A stretch of DNA of 64,000 bases from positions 1 through 64,000 of the forward strand of contig UQIS01000007.1 in the NCBI GenBank assembly GCA_900541245.1, in the 5' to 3' direction. Below are positions 50,331-58,377 of the stretch, piece by piece (position 1 is the stretch's first letter; every line of letters starts with the position of its first letter). Source of the stretch: an uncultured Collinsella sp. (GTDB taxonomy: Bacteria; Actinomycetota; Coriobacteriia; Coriobacteriales; Coriobacteriaceae). Made by a program: the position numbers and the translations under genes. Below the pieces are notes generated by a model, which had not been told where the DNA came from, did no database searches, and saw only the letters and a program-made list of their open reading frames with translations.

Positions 50331-53108
50331 ATGATTCTCAACGGACCGGGGATTAGCTACACCGAGCCCGACATCGGTTCGGAGTTCGTGCCGCCGCTGC
50401 CGGAGCATCCGCGCGAGGCCATCGTCAAGCTGTGCGAGCACTGCACCAACCGTCTGCTGCATCGCGACGAGCTGTTGGGCTACGAGTACTGGTCGTTTGC
50501 CGAGGCCGCGACCGACGAGCAGGCCGAAGTGCTCTGCAAGATGAAGATGCGCCGTCCCTATACGCTGCCCGAGATGGCCAAGCTCACCGGCATGCCCGAG
50601 ACCCAGATCGAGAAGATGCTCGACGACATGAGCTACACGGGTCTGCTCGAGTACAACTGGGAAAACCCCGAGCGCGCCAAGCAATGGGTGTTGCCCATGC
50701 TGGTGCCGGGTTCTGCCGAGTTCCTCAACATGCGCGTGAGCCAGCTCGAGGAGCACCCGGTCTATGCCAAGTTCTTTGAGCAGGCGTCCAAGGGACCGCT
50801 GTCCCGCGCCACGCCGATGGTGCCGCCCGGAGGCGCCGGCATCGGCATGCACGTCATTCCGGTCGAGAAGGCCATCGACGCCGCGAGCACCTCGGTGCCG
50901 ATCGAGCATATCGAGCATTGGCTCGACAAATACGATGGCAAATATGCCGCCAGCACCTGCAGCTGCCGCGCGAGCCGTCGCGTGATGGGTGAGGGCTGCG
51001 CCGACGACCCGGCCGATTGGTGCATCGCCGTGGGCGATATGGCCGACTACGTGGTTGAGACCGATCGTGGCCATTACGTGACCCGCGACGAGGTTTACGA
51101 CATCTTGCGCCAGGCCGAGGACAACGGCTTTGTGCACCAGATCACTAATATCGACGGCGAGAACAAGATCTTCGCCATCTGCAACTGCAACGTCAACGTG
51201 TGCTACGCTCTGCGCACCTCGCAGCTGTTCAACACGCCCAACCTGTCGCGCTCGGCCTATGTCGCCAAGGTCGAGAAGGACAAGTGCGTGGCCTGCGGTC
51301 GCTGCGTTGAGGTATGTCCGGCCGGCGCCGCCAAGCTGGGCCAGAAGCTCTGCAGCAAAAAGGCCGGCGGACAGGTGCCCGAGTATCCGCGCCAGGAGCT
51401 GCCCGATGCCACCAAGTGGGATCATACCAAGTGGTCGCCCAACTACCGCAACGACAACCGCATCGAGACGCACGAGTCCGGCACCGCGCCCTGCAAGACG
51501 GCCTGCCCCGCTCACGTTGCCGTTCAGGGCTACTTGAAGCTCGCAGCGCAGGGCCGCTATGACGAGGCCCTGGCACTCATTAAGCGCGAGAACCCGCTGC
51601 CCGCTATCTGCGGCCGTGTGTGCAACCGCCGCTGCGAGGATGCCTGCACCCGCGGCCGTGTGGACGCCGCCGTGGCTATCGACGAGGTCAAGAAGTTCAT
51701 CGCCCAGCGCGATCTGGACGCCGCGACCCGCTACGTCCCGCCCGTGGTGACGCCGACGCGCGCCGGCGGCTTCGACCAGAAGATCGCCATTATCGGTGCC
51801 GGTCCGGCCGGCCTGTCCTGCGCTTTCTACCTGGCCGAGAAGGGCTACAAGCCTGTCGTGTTCGAGAAGAACGAGCGCCCGGGCGGCATGCTCACCTACG
51901 GCATTCCCAGCTTTAAGCTGCAGAAGGACGTCATCGAGGCCGAGGTCGAGATCATTCGCCTGATGGGTGCCGAGTTCCGCTATGGCGTGGAAGTCGGTCG
52001 CGACGTGACGCTCGACGAGCTGCGCGTGCAGGGCTTTAAGGCCTTCTACGTTGCCATTGGCTGCCAGGGCGGTCGCCTTGCCGGCATTCCGGGCGAGGGT
52101 GCCGAGGACGTGACCGTGGCCGTCGACTTCCTTCACGAGGTCAACAGCGGCAAGATTGATGCGCTGCCCGGCCGCACTATCGTGGTGGGCGGCGGCAACG
52201 TGGCTATCGACGTTGCCCGCAACGCCTGCCGCCTGGGCTCCGAGCACGTTGAGATGTTCTGCCTGGAGAGCGAGGCCCAGATGCCCGCCAGCGAGGAGGA
52301 GCGTCGCGAGGCCGTTGAGGACGGCGCCCACATCAGCTGCGGCTGGGGTCCCAAGGAGGTTCACCTGGACGAGGCCGGTCGTGTGTGCGGTATCACCTTC
52401 AAGCGCTGCACGCGTGTCTTTGACGACGAGGGCCGGTTTGCGCCCGAGTACGACGAGAACGATCTGCGCCGTGTCGATGCCGACCGCGTCGTCATGTCGA
52501 TTGGCCAGTCCATTGTGTGGGGCGACCTGCTGGCTGGCTCCAAGGTGGAGCTTGGTCGCGGCCAGGGTGCCCTTGCCGATCCCCAGACCTATCAGACTGC
52601 CGAGCCCGACATCTTTGTGGGCGGCGACGTCTATACCGGTCCGAGCTTTGCCATCGACGCCATCGCCGCCGGCCACGAGGCCGCCGTGTCCATCCATCGC
52701 TTTGTGCAGCCGGGCTCCACGCTCACCATCGGCCGCAACCAGCGCCGCTACACCGCGCTCGATCGCGACGATGTTGTGATCGAGAGCTACGACAACGCGA
52801 GCCGCGAGGTGGCACATGTCGACCGCGAGCGCGAGAAGGCTGCGCCGTTTAGCGAGTACGTCGAGACCTTTACCGAGGAGCAGGTGCGCGCCGAGACCGC
52901 CCGCTGCCTGGGTTGCGGCGCCTCGATCGTCGATCCCAACAAGTGCATCGGCTGCGGTCTGTGCACCACCAAGTGCGCGTTTGACGCCATCCATCTGGAT
53001 CGCGACCGCCCTGAGTGCTCCACGATGGTCAAATACGAGCAAAAGCTCCCAAGCCTCGGCAAGTATGCCCTCAAGCGTGCTATCAAGATTAAGTTTGGTA
53101 GGAAATAA
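50331..53108 (+). CDS. iron-sulfur flavoenzyme, GltD-like with ferredoxin domains
   Basis: Protein of 925 residues. Order: an N-terminal region with a CEHC motif and a helix-turn-helix-like segment (TLPEMAKLTGMPETQIEKML), a Cys-rich stretch (CSCRASRR), a ferredoxin motif CVACGRCVEVCP (about 320), then the glutamate-synthase-beta-like part. This part has a Cys-rich domain (CKTACPAHVAVQGY, CGRVCNRRCEDAC), FAD motif IIGAGPAGLSCAFYL and NAD(P) motif VVGGGNVAIDVARNA, and is followed by a C-terminal ferredoxin motif CIGCGLCTTKC. It probably moves electrons between NAD(P)H, flavin and ferredoxin or another acceptor. ATG 50331 (AGAAGGGACAACC) was chosen over an upstream in-frame start. It is followed by hypA after 33 bases. 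Confidence 0.88.
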   Translation: MILNGPGISYTEPDIGSEFVPPLPEHPREAIVKLCEHCTNRLLHRDELLGYEYWSFAEAATDEQAEVLCKMKMRRPYTLPEMAKLTGMPETQIEKMLDDMSYTGLLEYNWENPERAKQWVLPMLVPGSAEFLNMRVSQLEEHPVYAKFFEQASKGPLSRATPMVPPGGAGIGMHVIPVEKAIDAASTSVPIEHIEHWLDKYDGKYAASTCSCRASRRVMGEGCADDPADWCIAVGDMADYVVETDRGHYVTRDEVYDILRQAEDNGFVHQITNIDGENKIFAICNCNVNVCYALRTSQLFNTPNLSRSAYVAKVEKDKCVACGRCVEVCPAGAAKLGQKLCSKKAGGQVPEYPRQELPDATKWDHTKWSPNYRNDNRIETHESGTAPCKTACPAHVAVQGYLKLAAQGRYDEALALIKRENPLPAICGRVCNRRCEDACTRGRVDAAVAIDEVKKFIAQRDLDAATRYVPPVVTPTRAGGFDQKIAIIGAGPAGLSCAFYLAEKGYKPVVFEKNERPGGMLTYGIPSFKLQKDVIEAEVEIIRLMGAEFRYGVEVGRDVTLDELRVQGFKAFYVAIGCQGGRLAGIPGEGAEDVTVAVDFLHEVNSGKIDALPGRTIVVGGGNVAIDVARNACRLGSEHVEMFCLESEAQMPASEEERREAVEDGAHISCGWGPKEVHLDEAGRVCGITFKRCTRVFDDEGRFAPEYDENDLRRVDADRVVMSIGQSIVWGDLLAGSKVELGRGQGALADPQTYQTAEPDIFVGGDVYTGPSFAIDAIAAGHEAAVSIHRFVQPGSTLTIGRNQRRYTALDRDDVVIESYDNASREVAHVDREREKAAPFSEYVETFTEEQVRAETARCLGCGASIVDPNKCIGCGLCTTKCAFDAIHLDRDRPECSTMVKYEQKLPSLGKYALKRAIKIKFGRK

Positions 53109-53141
53109 GTAGCCATAACGGGAACGGCGAAAGGATTAATA

Positions 53142-53570
53142 GTGCACGAGCTGGGGATCGTCTATCACATCATTCGCGATGTCGAGAATGTGGCGCGCGC
53201 TCATGGCGTGCGTCGCGTTTCGAGCGTGACGTTGCTGCTGGGCGAGGTCTCGGGCGTCGTTCCCGACTTGCTGCTCGACGCTTGGCGCTGGGCAGCAGAT
53301 AAAAAGCCTATCACCGAGGGCGCGGAGCTTATCGTGGAGCCCGTCGAGGCCGTGACACATTGCGAGGCGTGCGGCTGCGACTACGCGACGGTCGAGCACG
53401 GCAAGACCTGTCCCCAGTGCGGTAGCGGCGAGACCTATTTGCTGCAGGGTCAAGAGGTAATGATCAAACAGATCGAGACCCCCGACGAGGACCCGGCAGA
53501 CGTTGCTCCTGACGGCCTCTCCGACGCCCCCGATGCCGTTGACGCCGCCAACCCTCTCCACATCACCTAA
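53142..53570 (+). CDS. hypA: hydrogenase nickel incorporation protein HypA
   Basis: Protein of 142 residues. GTG-initiated MHELGIVYHII gives the His2-Glu3 nickel site. The zinc site is CEACGCDY with CPQCGS (about residues 73-97). It delivers nickel to hydrogenase large subunits with HypB, which is not in the window. The last 30 residues (after IKQIETPDE) form an acidic, Asp/Pro/Ala-rich tail beyond the usual HypA length of about 115. It is separated from the other hyp genes by 30 kb and sits with the iron-sulfur flavoenzyme. Confidence 0.94.
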   Translation: MHELGIVYHIIRDVENVARAHGVRRVSSVTLLLGEVSGVVPDLLLDAWRWAADKKPITEGAELIVEPVEAVTHCEACGCDYATVEHGKTCPQCGSGETYLLQGQEVMIKQIETPDEDPADVAPDGLSDAPDAVDAANPLHIT

Positions 53571-53633
53571 CATCCAATGACTGCATGGGCTAGAGTTCTA
53601 AACATATTTGCTTCGGTTAGTCAAGTCATATCT

Positions 53634-53837
53634 GTTTAAACAAAATGGCGGCACGCAGACGCATTGGGATCCACCTAAAAGCGGTCTTAACGAACGGTGC
53701 ACCTTTATATGTCTTTGAAAACAATCAGCAAATCACGTTTTAGCAGGCAATGAGCTATAAGCCAGCAACGTAATCAATTTGTAACAAACATAGACGTTTA
53801 AACAAATAATCCAACCTTTTGCGAATTTAGCTATAAT
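53634..53837 (+). promoter_or_regulatory. PTS operon promoter region with GTTTAAAC repeats
   Basis: The AT-rich 53571-53907 gap holds two copies of GTTTAAACAAA (53634 and 53796) and a TATAAT (53832-53837) without a good -35, suggesting an activator-dependent promoter for the mannose-family PTS operon. No gene is seen in this gap. Confidence 0.5.
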
Positions 53838-53907
53838 TCCACAATCCAAACAGGTATACTCCTTTCATGTCGTGTAGGAAATACGTAGACAAAAAGGAGG
53901 TTATGTG

Positions 53908-54897
53908 ATGGTAAGTATTGTTCTTGCTAGCCACGGGGACTTGGCAGCTGGAATCAAGCAGACGGGCTCGATGGTCTTTGGCGATCAGCCGTCTGTTGCC
54001 GTGGTCTCGCTCGAGCCGAGCATGGGCCCCGACGACTTCCGTGCCAAGGTCGAGGAAGCAGTCGCTTCCTTCGAGGACCAGGAGCAGGTGCTCTTCCTCG
54101 TTGATCTGTGGGGCGGCACGCCGTTCAACCAGATCAGCGGGCTCATCGAGGGCCACGATTCCTGGGCTATCGTCACCGGTGTCAACCTGCCTATGCTCAT
54201 CGAGGCATATTCGCAGCGCTTTGACGCAAAGAACACTGCACATGCGATCGCAAAACATCTCGTGACTGAGGCTAAGGCTGGCGTGCGCGTCAAGCCCGAG
54301 TCTCTGGAGCCCGAGGAGAAGAAGCCGGCTGCGGCCGCCGCTGCTCCTGCAGGTGCCATCCCTCCGGGAACGGTCATCGGCGATGGGCACATCAAGATCG
54401 CCCACGTCCGTATCGACACCCGTCTGCTTCATGGCCAGGTGGCCACCACGTGGACCAAGCAGATCAACCCCAACCGCATCATCGTGGTTTCCGACGGCGT
54501 TGCTCACGACGAGCTCCGCAAGACCATGATCGAGCAGGCTGCCCCTCCGGGAGTCCATGCCAACGTCGTGCCCATCAAGAAGATGGCCGAGGTCGTCAAG
54601 GACACGCGCTTTGGTGACACCAAGGCCATGCTGCTCTTTGAGAACCCGCAGGATCTGCTCAAGGCCATCGAGGCCGGCGTCGACATCAAGGAAGTCAACA
54701 TCGGTTCCATGGCTCACTCCAAGGGCAAGGTCGTCGTCACCAACGCCGTCGCTATGGGCGATGACGACGTCAAGACTCTCGAGGCCCTCAAGGCCAAGGG
54801 CGTCAAGTTCGAGGTCCGCAAGGTTCCTTCGGATGCTTCCGAGGATCTCGACGCCATGTTGAAGAAAGCTAAGGCCGAACTGGCCGCTCAAGCATAG
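53908..54897 (+). CDS. manX: PTS mannose-family IIAB component
   Basis: Fused IIA-IIB protein of 329 residues. IIA-Man (residues 1-130) has the phosphorylatable His in VLASHGDLAAG (about residue 9). An Ala/Pro-rich linker (about 140-160) leads to IIB with the His in DTRLLHGQVATTW. It passes phosphate from HPr to the incoming sugar (mannose, glucose, fructose or related). AAAGGAGGTT lies before the ATG at 53908; GTG 53905 is also possible. First gene of the IIAB-IIC-IID-DUF956 operon. Confidence 0.94.
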   Translation: MVSIVLASHGDLAAGIKQTGSMVFGDQPSVAVVSLEPSMGPDDFRAKVEEAVASFEDQEQVLFLVDLWGGTPFNQISGLIEGHDSWAIVTGVNLPMLIEAYSQRFDAKNTAHAIAKHLVTEAKAGVRVKPESLEPEEKKPAAAAAAPAGAIPPGTVIGDGHIKIAHVRIDTRLLHGQVATTWTKQINPNRIIVVSDGVAHDELRKTMIEQAAPPGVHANVVPIKKMAEVVKDTRFGDTKAMLLFENPQDLLKAIEAGVDIKEVNIGSMAHSKGKVVVTNAVAMGDDDVKTLEALKAKGVKFEVRKVPSDASEDLDAMLKKAKAELAAQA

Positions 54898-54915
54898 TAA
54901 AGGAGGGTCCGATAC

Positions 54916-55734
54916 ATGTCTGCAATCACTATTCTGCTTGTTGCGATTGTCGCGTTGCTTGCCGGTATGGAAGGCATTCTGGATGAGTTCCAGTTCCATC
55001 AGCCGCTCGTGGCATGCACGCTTATCGGTCTCGTAACCGGTCACCTTCAGGAGGGCATCCTCCTGGGCGGTTCGCTCCAGATGATGGCCCTTGGCTGGGC
55101 TAACGTCGGCGCCGCCGTCGCGCCTGACGCCGCTCTGGCCTCGGTCGCTTCTTCGATCATCATGGTGCTCGCCCTCAACGGCGGCGCCACTGATTCGGCC
55201 AAGGCCGTTACCGCGGCCATCGCCGTCGCCGTCCCGCTGTCGGTCGCTGGTCTGTTCCTGACCATGATCTGCCGTACCATTGCTACCGCTATCGCTCACG
55301 CCATGGACGGTTGCGCCGAGAAGGGCGACTTCTCCGGCATCGAGCGCTGGCAGTACGCTGCTATCCTCATGCAGGGCCTTCGTATCGCCATCCCGGCAGT
55401 ACTTCTGTGCATCATCCCGGCCGAGGCCGTTACCAACGCGCTTAACGCTATGCCCGACTGGCTGTCCGGCGGCATGGCTGTCGGCGGCGGCATGGTCGCT
55501 TCCGTCGGTTACGCCATGGTCATCAACATGATGGCCACCAAGGAGACCTGGCCGTTCTTCATCCTCGGCTTTGTCCTTGCTGCCATCCCTCAGCTCACGC
55601 TGATCGCCCTTGGCCTCATCGGCATCTCCCTTGCCCTCATCTACCTTGGCCTTAAGGATCTGGCCAAGCAGGGTGGCGGCATGGGCGGCGGCTCCGGTGA
55701 CCCGCTCGGCGACATTTTGAACGATTACGAGTAG
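54916..55734 (+). CDS. manY: PTS mannose-family IIC component
   Basis: Membrane subunit of 272 residues with about eight hydrophobic helices (SAITILLVAIVALLAGMEG, QMMALGWANVGAAVAPDAAL). With IID it forms the sugar channel. AAAGGAGGGTCCGATAC precedes the ATG, 18 bases after the IIAB stop. Standard length and Gly-rich C-terminal tail. Confidence 0.94.
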   Translation: MSAITILLVAIVALLAGMEGILDEFQFHQPLVACTLIGLVTGHLQEGILLGGSLQMMALGWANVGAAVAPDAALASVASSIIMVLALNGGATDSAKAVTAAIAVAVPLSVAGLFLTMICRTIATAIAHAMDGCAEKGDFSGIERWQYAAILMQGLRIAIPAVLLCIIPAEAVTNALNAMPDWLSGGMAVGGGMVASVGYAMVINMMATKETWPFFILGFVLAAIPQLTLIALGLIGISLALIYLGLKDLAKQGGGMGGGSGDPLGDILNDYE

Positions 55735-55750
55735 GAGGGGAGTGATACAT

Positions 55751-56671
55751 ATGGCAGAGAACAAGATTCAGCTCACCAAGGCTGACCGCAAGAAGGTTTG
55801 CTTCCGTCATCAGTTCCTTCAGGGCTCGTGGAACTACGAGCGTATGCAGAACGGCGGCTGGTGCTTCGCAATGATCCCTGCGATCAAGAAGCTCTACACC
55901 AGCAAGGATGACCAGATTGCCGCTCTTAAGCGCCACCTGGAGTTCTATAACACCCACCCCTATGTTTCCGCCCCCGTCATTGGCGTTACCCTCGCTCTCG
56001 AGGAGGAGCGCGCCAACGGTGCCCCGATTGACGACGTCGCCATTCAGGGCGTCAAGGTCGGTATGATGGGCCCGCTCGCCGGCGTCGGCGACCCCGCCTT
56101 CTGGTTCACCCTTCGCCCGATCCTGGGCGCTCTGGGCGCTTCCCTGGCCCTGTCCGGCAGCATCGCCGGTCCGCTGCTGTTCTTCTTCGCGTGGAACATC
56201 ATCCGTTACGCCTTCCTGTGGTACACGCAGGAGTTTGGCTACAAGGTCGGCTCCTCCATCGCCAAGGACCTCTCCGGCGGTCTGATGGGCAAGGTCACCG
56301 AGGGTGCATCCATCCTGGGTATGTTCATCATCGGCGCCCTGGTCGAGCGCTGGGTGTCCATCTCCTTCACCCCGGTCGTCTCCAAGGTCACGCAGTCTGC
56401 TGGCGCCTTTATCGACTGGGCTAACCTGCCCTCCGGTTCTGAGGGTGTCAAGGAAGCACTGACGATGTATAACTCCATCGGTGCTAACGCCCTTGATCAG
56501 GTGAAGGTCACCACGCTTCAGGCCAACCTCGATCAGCTCATCCCCGGCCTTGCCGCCGTGTGCCTGACCCTGCTGGTCTGCAAGCTCCTCAAGAAGAAGG
56601 TCAGCCCGATCGTCATCATCCTGGCTCTCTTCGCCATCGGCATCATCGGTCGCGTCTGCGGCTTCATGTAA
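55751..56671 (+). CDS. manZ: PTS mannose-family IID component
   Basis: Membrane subunit of 306 residues. It contains the family motif region RHLEFYNTHPYVSAPVIG and the segment MGPLAGVGDPAFWFT, with C-terminal TM helices. It completes the permease with IIC. ATG 55751 is chosen over the in-frame GTG 55742, with GGGGAGTGATACAT upstream. Confidence 0.95.
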   Translation: MAENKIQLTKADRKKVCFRHQFLQGSWNYERMQNGGWCFAMIPAIKKLYTSKDDQIAALKRHLEFYNTHPYVSAPVIGVTLALEEERANGAPIDDVAIQGVKVGMMGPLAGVGDPAFWFTLRPILGALGASLALSGSIAGPLLFFFAWNIIRYAFLWYTQEFGYKVGSSIAKDLSGGLMGKVTEGASILGMFIIGALVERWVSISFTPVVSKVTQSAGAFIDWANLPSGSEGVKEALTMYNSIGANALDQVKVTTLQANLDQLIPGLAAVCLTLLVCKLLKKKVSPIVIILALFAIGIIGRVCGFM

Positions 56672-56727
56672 GCACGTTTCGGCTTAAGACCGAGAATTGC
56701 TAGGCAAGGGCTTTTGAGCCATTGAAA

Positions 56728-56770
56728 CGGACCGCACCCGGTGGGTACACTGGATGCGGTCCGATTGTTT
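56728..56770 (+). terminator. hairpin between PTS IID and DUF956 genes
   Basis: CGGACCGCA (56728-56736) / TGCGGTCCG (56755-56763), followed by ATTGTTTTATTT. Likely partial terminator that lowers DUF956 expression. Confidence 0.65.
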
Positions 56771-56791
56771 TATTTGGAGGGCGAGGTGCGC

Positions 56792-57190
56792 ATGGCGCAA
56801 TCTCAGAACAGCACGGTCGATCTGGCAACGCCGGCAACCTGCCTGATGGGGCTTACCAGCCACGGCAACGTGATGGTGGGCAATAAGGCGTTTGAGTACT
56901 ATAACGAGCGCAATCCCGAGGATTATATTCAAATCCCGTGGGACGAGGTCGACTATATTGCCGCCGAGGTTTTGCGCGGCACCAAGAAGATTACGCGTTT
57001 TGCCATCTTCACCAAGGACAACGGTCACTTTACATTTTCGACGCGCGATGACAAAGAGACGCTTCGTGCTGTTCGCAAGTACGTCGACGAGGATAAGCTC
57101 GTGCGTTCGCCCGACTTTATCGATGTGACGGCCAAGGGCGCCAAGAGCATCCCCTCCGTCATCAAAAACCTCTTCCACAAAGGCGACTAG
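56792..57190 (+). CDS. manO: DUF956 protein, PTS-associated (ManO-like)
   Basis: Protein of 132 residues. DUF956 proteins are typically encoded directly after mannose PTS genes in Firmicutes and Actinobacteria and are thought to modulate the operon or the transporter (established mainly by gene context). Here it follows IID, with GGAGGGCGAGGTGCGC before ATG 56792. It is mostly beta strands (VMVGNKAFEYY, HFTFSTRDDKE). An upstream in-frame start at 56741 lies inside the hairpin. Confidence 0.88.
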   Translation: MAQSQNSTVDLATPATCLMGLTSHGNVMVGNKAFEYYNERNPEDYIQIPWDEVDYIAAEVLRGTKKITRFAIFTKDNGHFTFSTRDDKETLRAVRKYVDEDKLVRSPDFIDVTAKGAKSIPSVIKNLFHKGD

Positions 57191-57208
57191 TCGTCTGCGA
57201 TAGATGGC

Positions 57209-57254
57209 GGAAAATGCATCCCGGAATTCGTTCTCATTCCGGGATGCATTTTCC
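57209..57254 (+). terminator. perfect 19-bp hairpin after DUF956 gene
   Basis: GGAAAATGCATCCCGGAAT (57209-57227) and its complement (57236-57254), followed by TTTTG. Likely terminator; the sequence belongs to the GCATCCCGG palindrome family seen at 17457-17640. A further related repeat lies around 57302-57347. Confidence 0.75.
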
Positions 57255-57386
57255 TTTTGAGCGCCAGTTGGGAAAGCTTGTCCCATTTTTTAGCCGAATA
57301 CCGGGATGGAATTTCCCTTACATGTGGTTAGAGGAAACCCCATCCCATTATTTTGCGTTATTCTGGGTTATAATTTTCCGTTATTG

Positions 57387-57428
57387 AGAAGGCTCTACGG
57401 CGATAATTCGCTGCAGAGCCTTCTTGAT
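57387..57428 (+). terminator. hairpin upstream of tRNA-Arg
   Basis: AGAAGGCTCT (57387-57396) / AGAGCCTTCT (57415-57424). Short T-rich 3' side; orientation uncertain. Confidence 0.55.
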
Positions 57429-57482
57429 GAGTGGCCATGCGCTACATGGCCAAGGGGCAAATCTGCTACACTAGTACAACAT

Positions 57483-57558
57483 GCCTCCGTAGCTCAGGGG
57501 ATAGAGCACCGCTCTCCTAAAGCGGGTGTCGACGGTTCGAATCCGCCCGGGGGCACCA
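57483..57558 (+). tRNA. tRNA-Arg (anticodon CCT)
   Basis: Cloverleaf: acceptor GCCTCCG pairs with CGGGGGC allowing one G-U. D arm AGCTCAGGGGATAGAGC, anticodon arm CCGCTCTCCTAAAGCGG with CCT, T arm with GGTTCGAATCC, and an encoded CCA. It reads AGG. The 3' half is a classic integration target, and the mobile-element-like block begins directly downstream. Confidence 0.95.
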
Positions 57559-57566
57559 GGAAATCG

Positions 57567-57610
57567 CAGGTCAGGAGTTATTTTTGCTTCTGACCTGTTC
57601 TGGTTTTTGG
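57567..57610 (+). terminator. terminator after tRNA-Arg
   Basis: CAGGTCAG (57567-57574) / CTGACCTG (57590-57597), then TTCTGGTTTTT. Confidence 0.7.
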
Positions 57611-57686
57611 GCTAAGAACTGCTTATGTTTGTAAATCTGGTAAGTAAATTATTTAACTTACCGAGTTTTCCACTGAAAACAGGAAA

Positions 57687-57852
57687 TCACCATTTTGGGG
57701 ATAAAAAGTTTTCAACAGCCGTTAGTCGGTTCCATTTTGGTGAAGCGCTTCCTCATTTTGGGTAAAAAATATCACCATTTTGATGATTCGACTGCTTTGA
57801 GTTTTTGATAAAAACGCCTGTTCAGAAGCTTGTGCTATACCCATTTTGGTGA
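57687..57852. repeat. phased CCATTTTGG repeats beside tRNA-Arg
   Basis: Five copies of CCATTTTGG or one-base variants at 57690, 57732, 57753, 57775 and 57841. Steps are 42, 21, 22 and 66 bases, all close to multiples of 21-22. Several extend to the palindrome TCACCATTTTGGTGA. They could be integrase arm sites, iterons or repressor sites. Apart from these and small GC hairpins (57890-57906, 57932-57949), the 57559-58004 gap has no gene I accept. Confidence 0.7.
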
Positions 57853-58004
57853 GACCAATTAATAGAGAAATATACTATAAAGAAATAGGGACGGCGATGC
57901 CGTCCCCTTCGCTCGCAAAGCTCGCTGCGCGGTCACGTGCCGTGACCTTGCCGCCGGCTACGCCGTCGATTGATACGCTCACTGCGTTCGCTGATGATGA
58001 TGGA

Positions 58005-58253
58005 CTAATTCGTTTTATCGCTGACACCAGTCATAAGTGCAGCAATTGATATGTTGAATCCATTGGCAATTTTAGAGAGGTTAGAAAGACTGACATTTCT
58101 TCTCCCGACTTCTATCGAGGCATAGTAAGACCTGTCCATGTCAATGCGGTTCGCAAATTGCTCTTGTGAGTAACCAGACTCTGATCTGAGTTCTTTGCAC
58201 CGTAGACCAAAGGATTGTTGTAGCGGCGAGATATCCATGACAAAAAGAGTCAT
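58005..58253 (-). CDS. XRE-family helix-turn-helix regulator
   Basis: Protein of 82 residues (77 if ATG 58238 is used). A single HTH_XRE domain spans CKELRSESGYSQEQFANRID and RSYYASIEVGRRNVSLSNLS. The short single-domain form is typical of mobile-element repressors. No ribosome site precedes either start, so a leaderless transcript is possible. A palindrome three bases upstream (58256-58292) is probably its own operator. Divergent from the large surface protein gene. Confidence 0.88.
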   Translation of the reverse strand: MTLFVMDISPLQQSFGLRCKELRSESGYSQEQFANRIDMDRSYYASIEVGRRNVSLSNLSKIANGFNISIAALMTGVSDKTN

Positions 58254-58255
58254 GG

Positions 58256-58292
58256 ATTGTTGTATTTATGCCAACGGACTATATACAACAAT
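58256..58292. promoter_or_regulatory. ATTGTTGTAT palindrome, candidate XRE operator
   Basis: ATTGTTGTAT (58256-58265) / ATACAACAAT (58283-58292), directly upstream of the XRE gene and within the divergent gap to the surface protein. Confidence 0.7.
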
Positions 58293-58377
58293 CCCAGTTA
58301 AGGCGCATAATTATCTCTATTGGAAAGCACTCTGATGCCCAGTCGGATAGGGCACGGAAAAGGAATGGACCCGCACA

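Noticed and set aside
57846..58049. 67-codon plus-strand frame after tRNA-Arg
   Set aside because: Runs through small GC hairpins and into the XRE gene; no coding signs.
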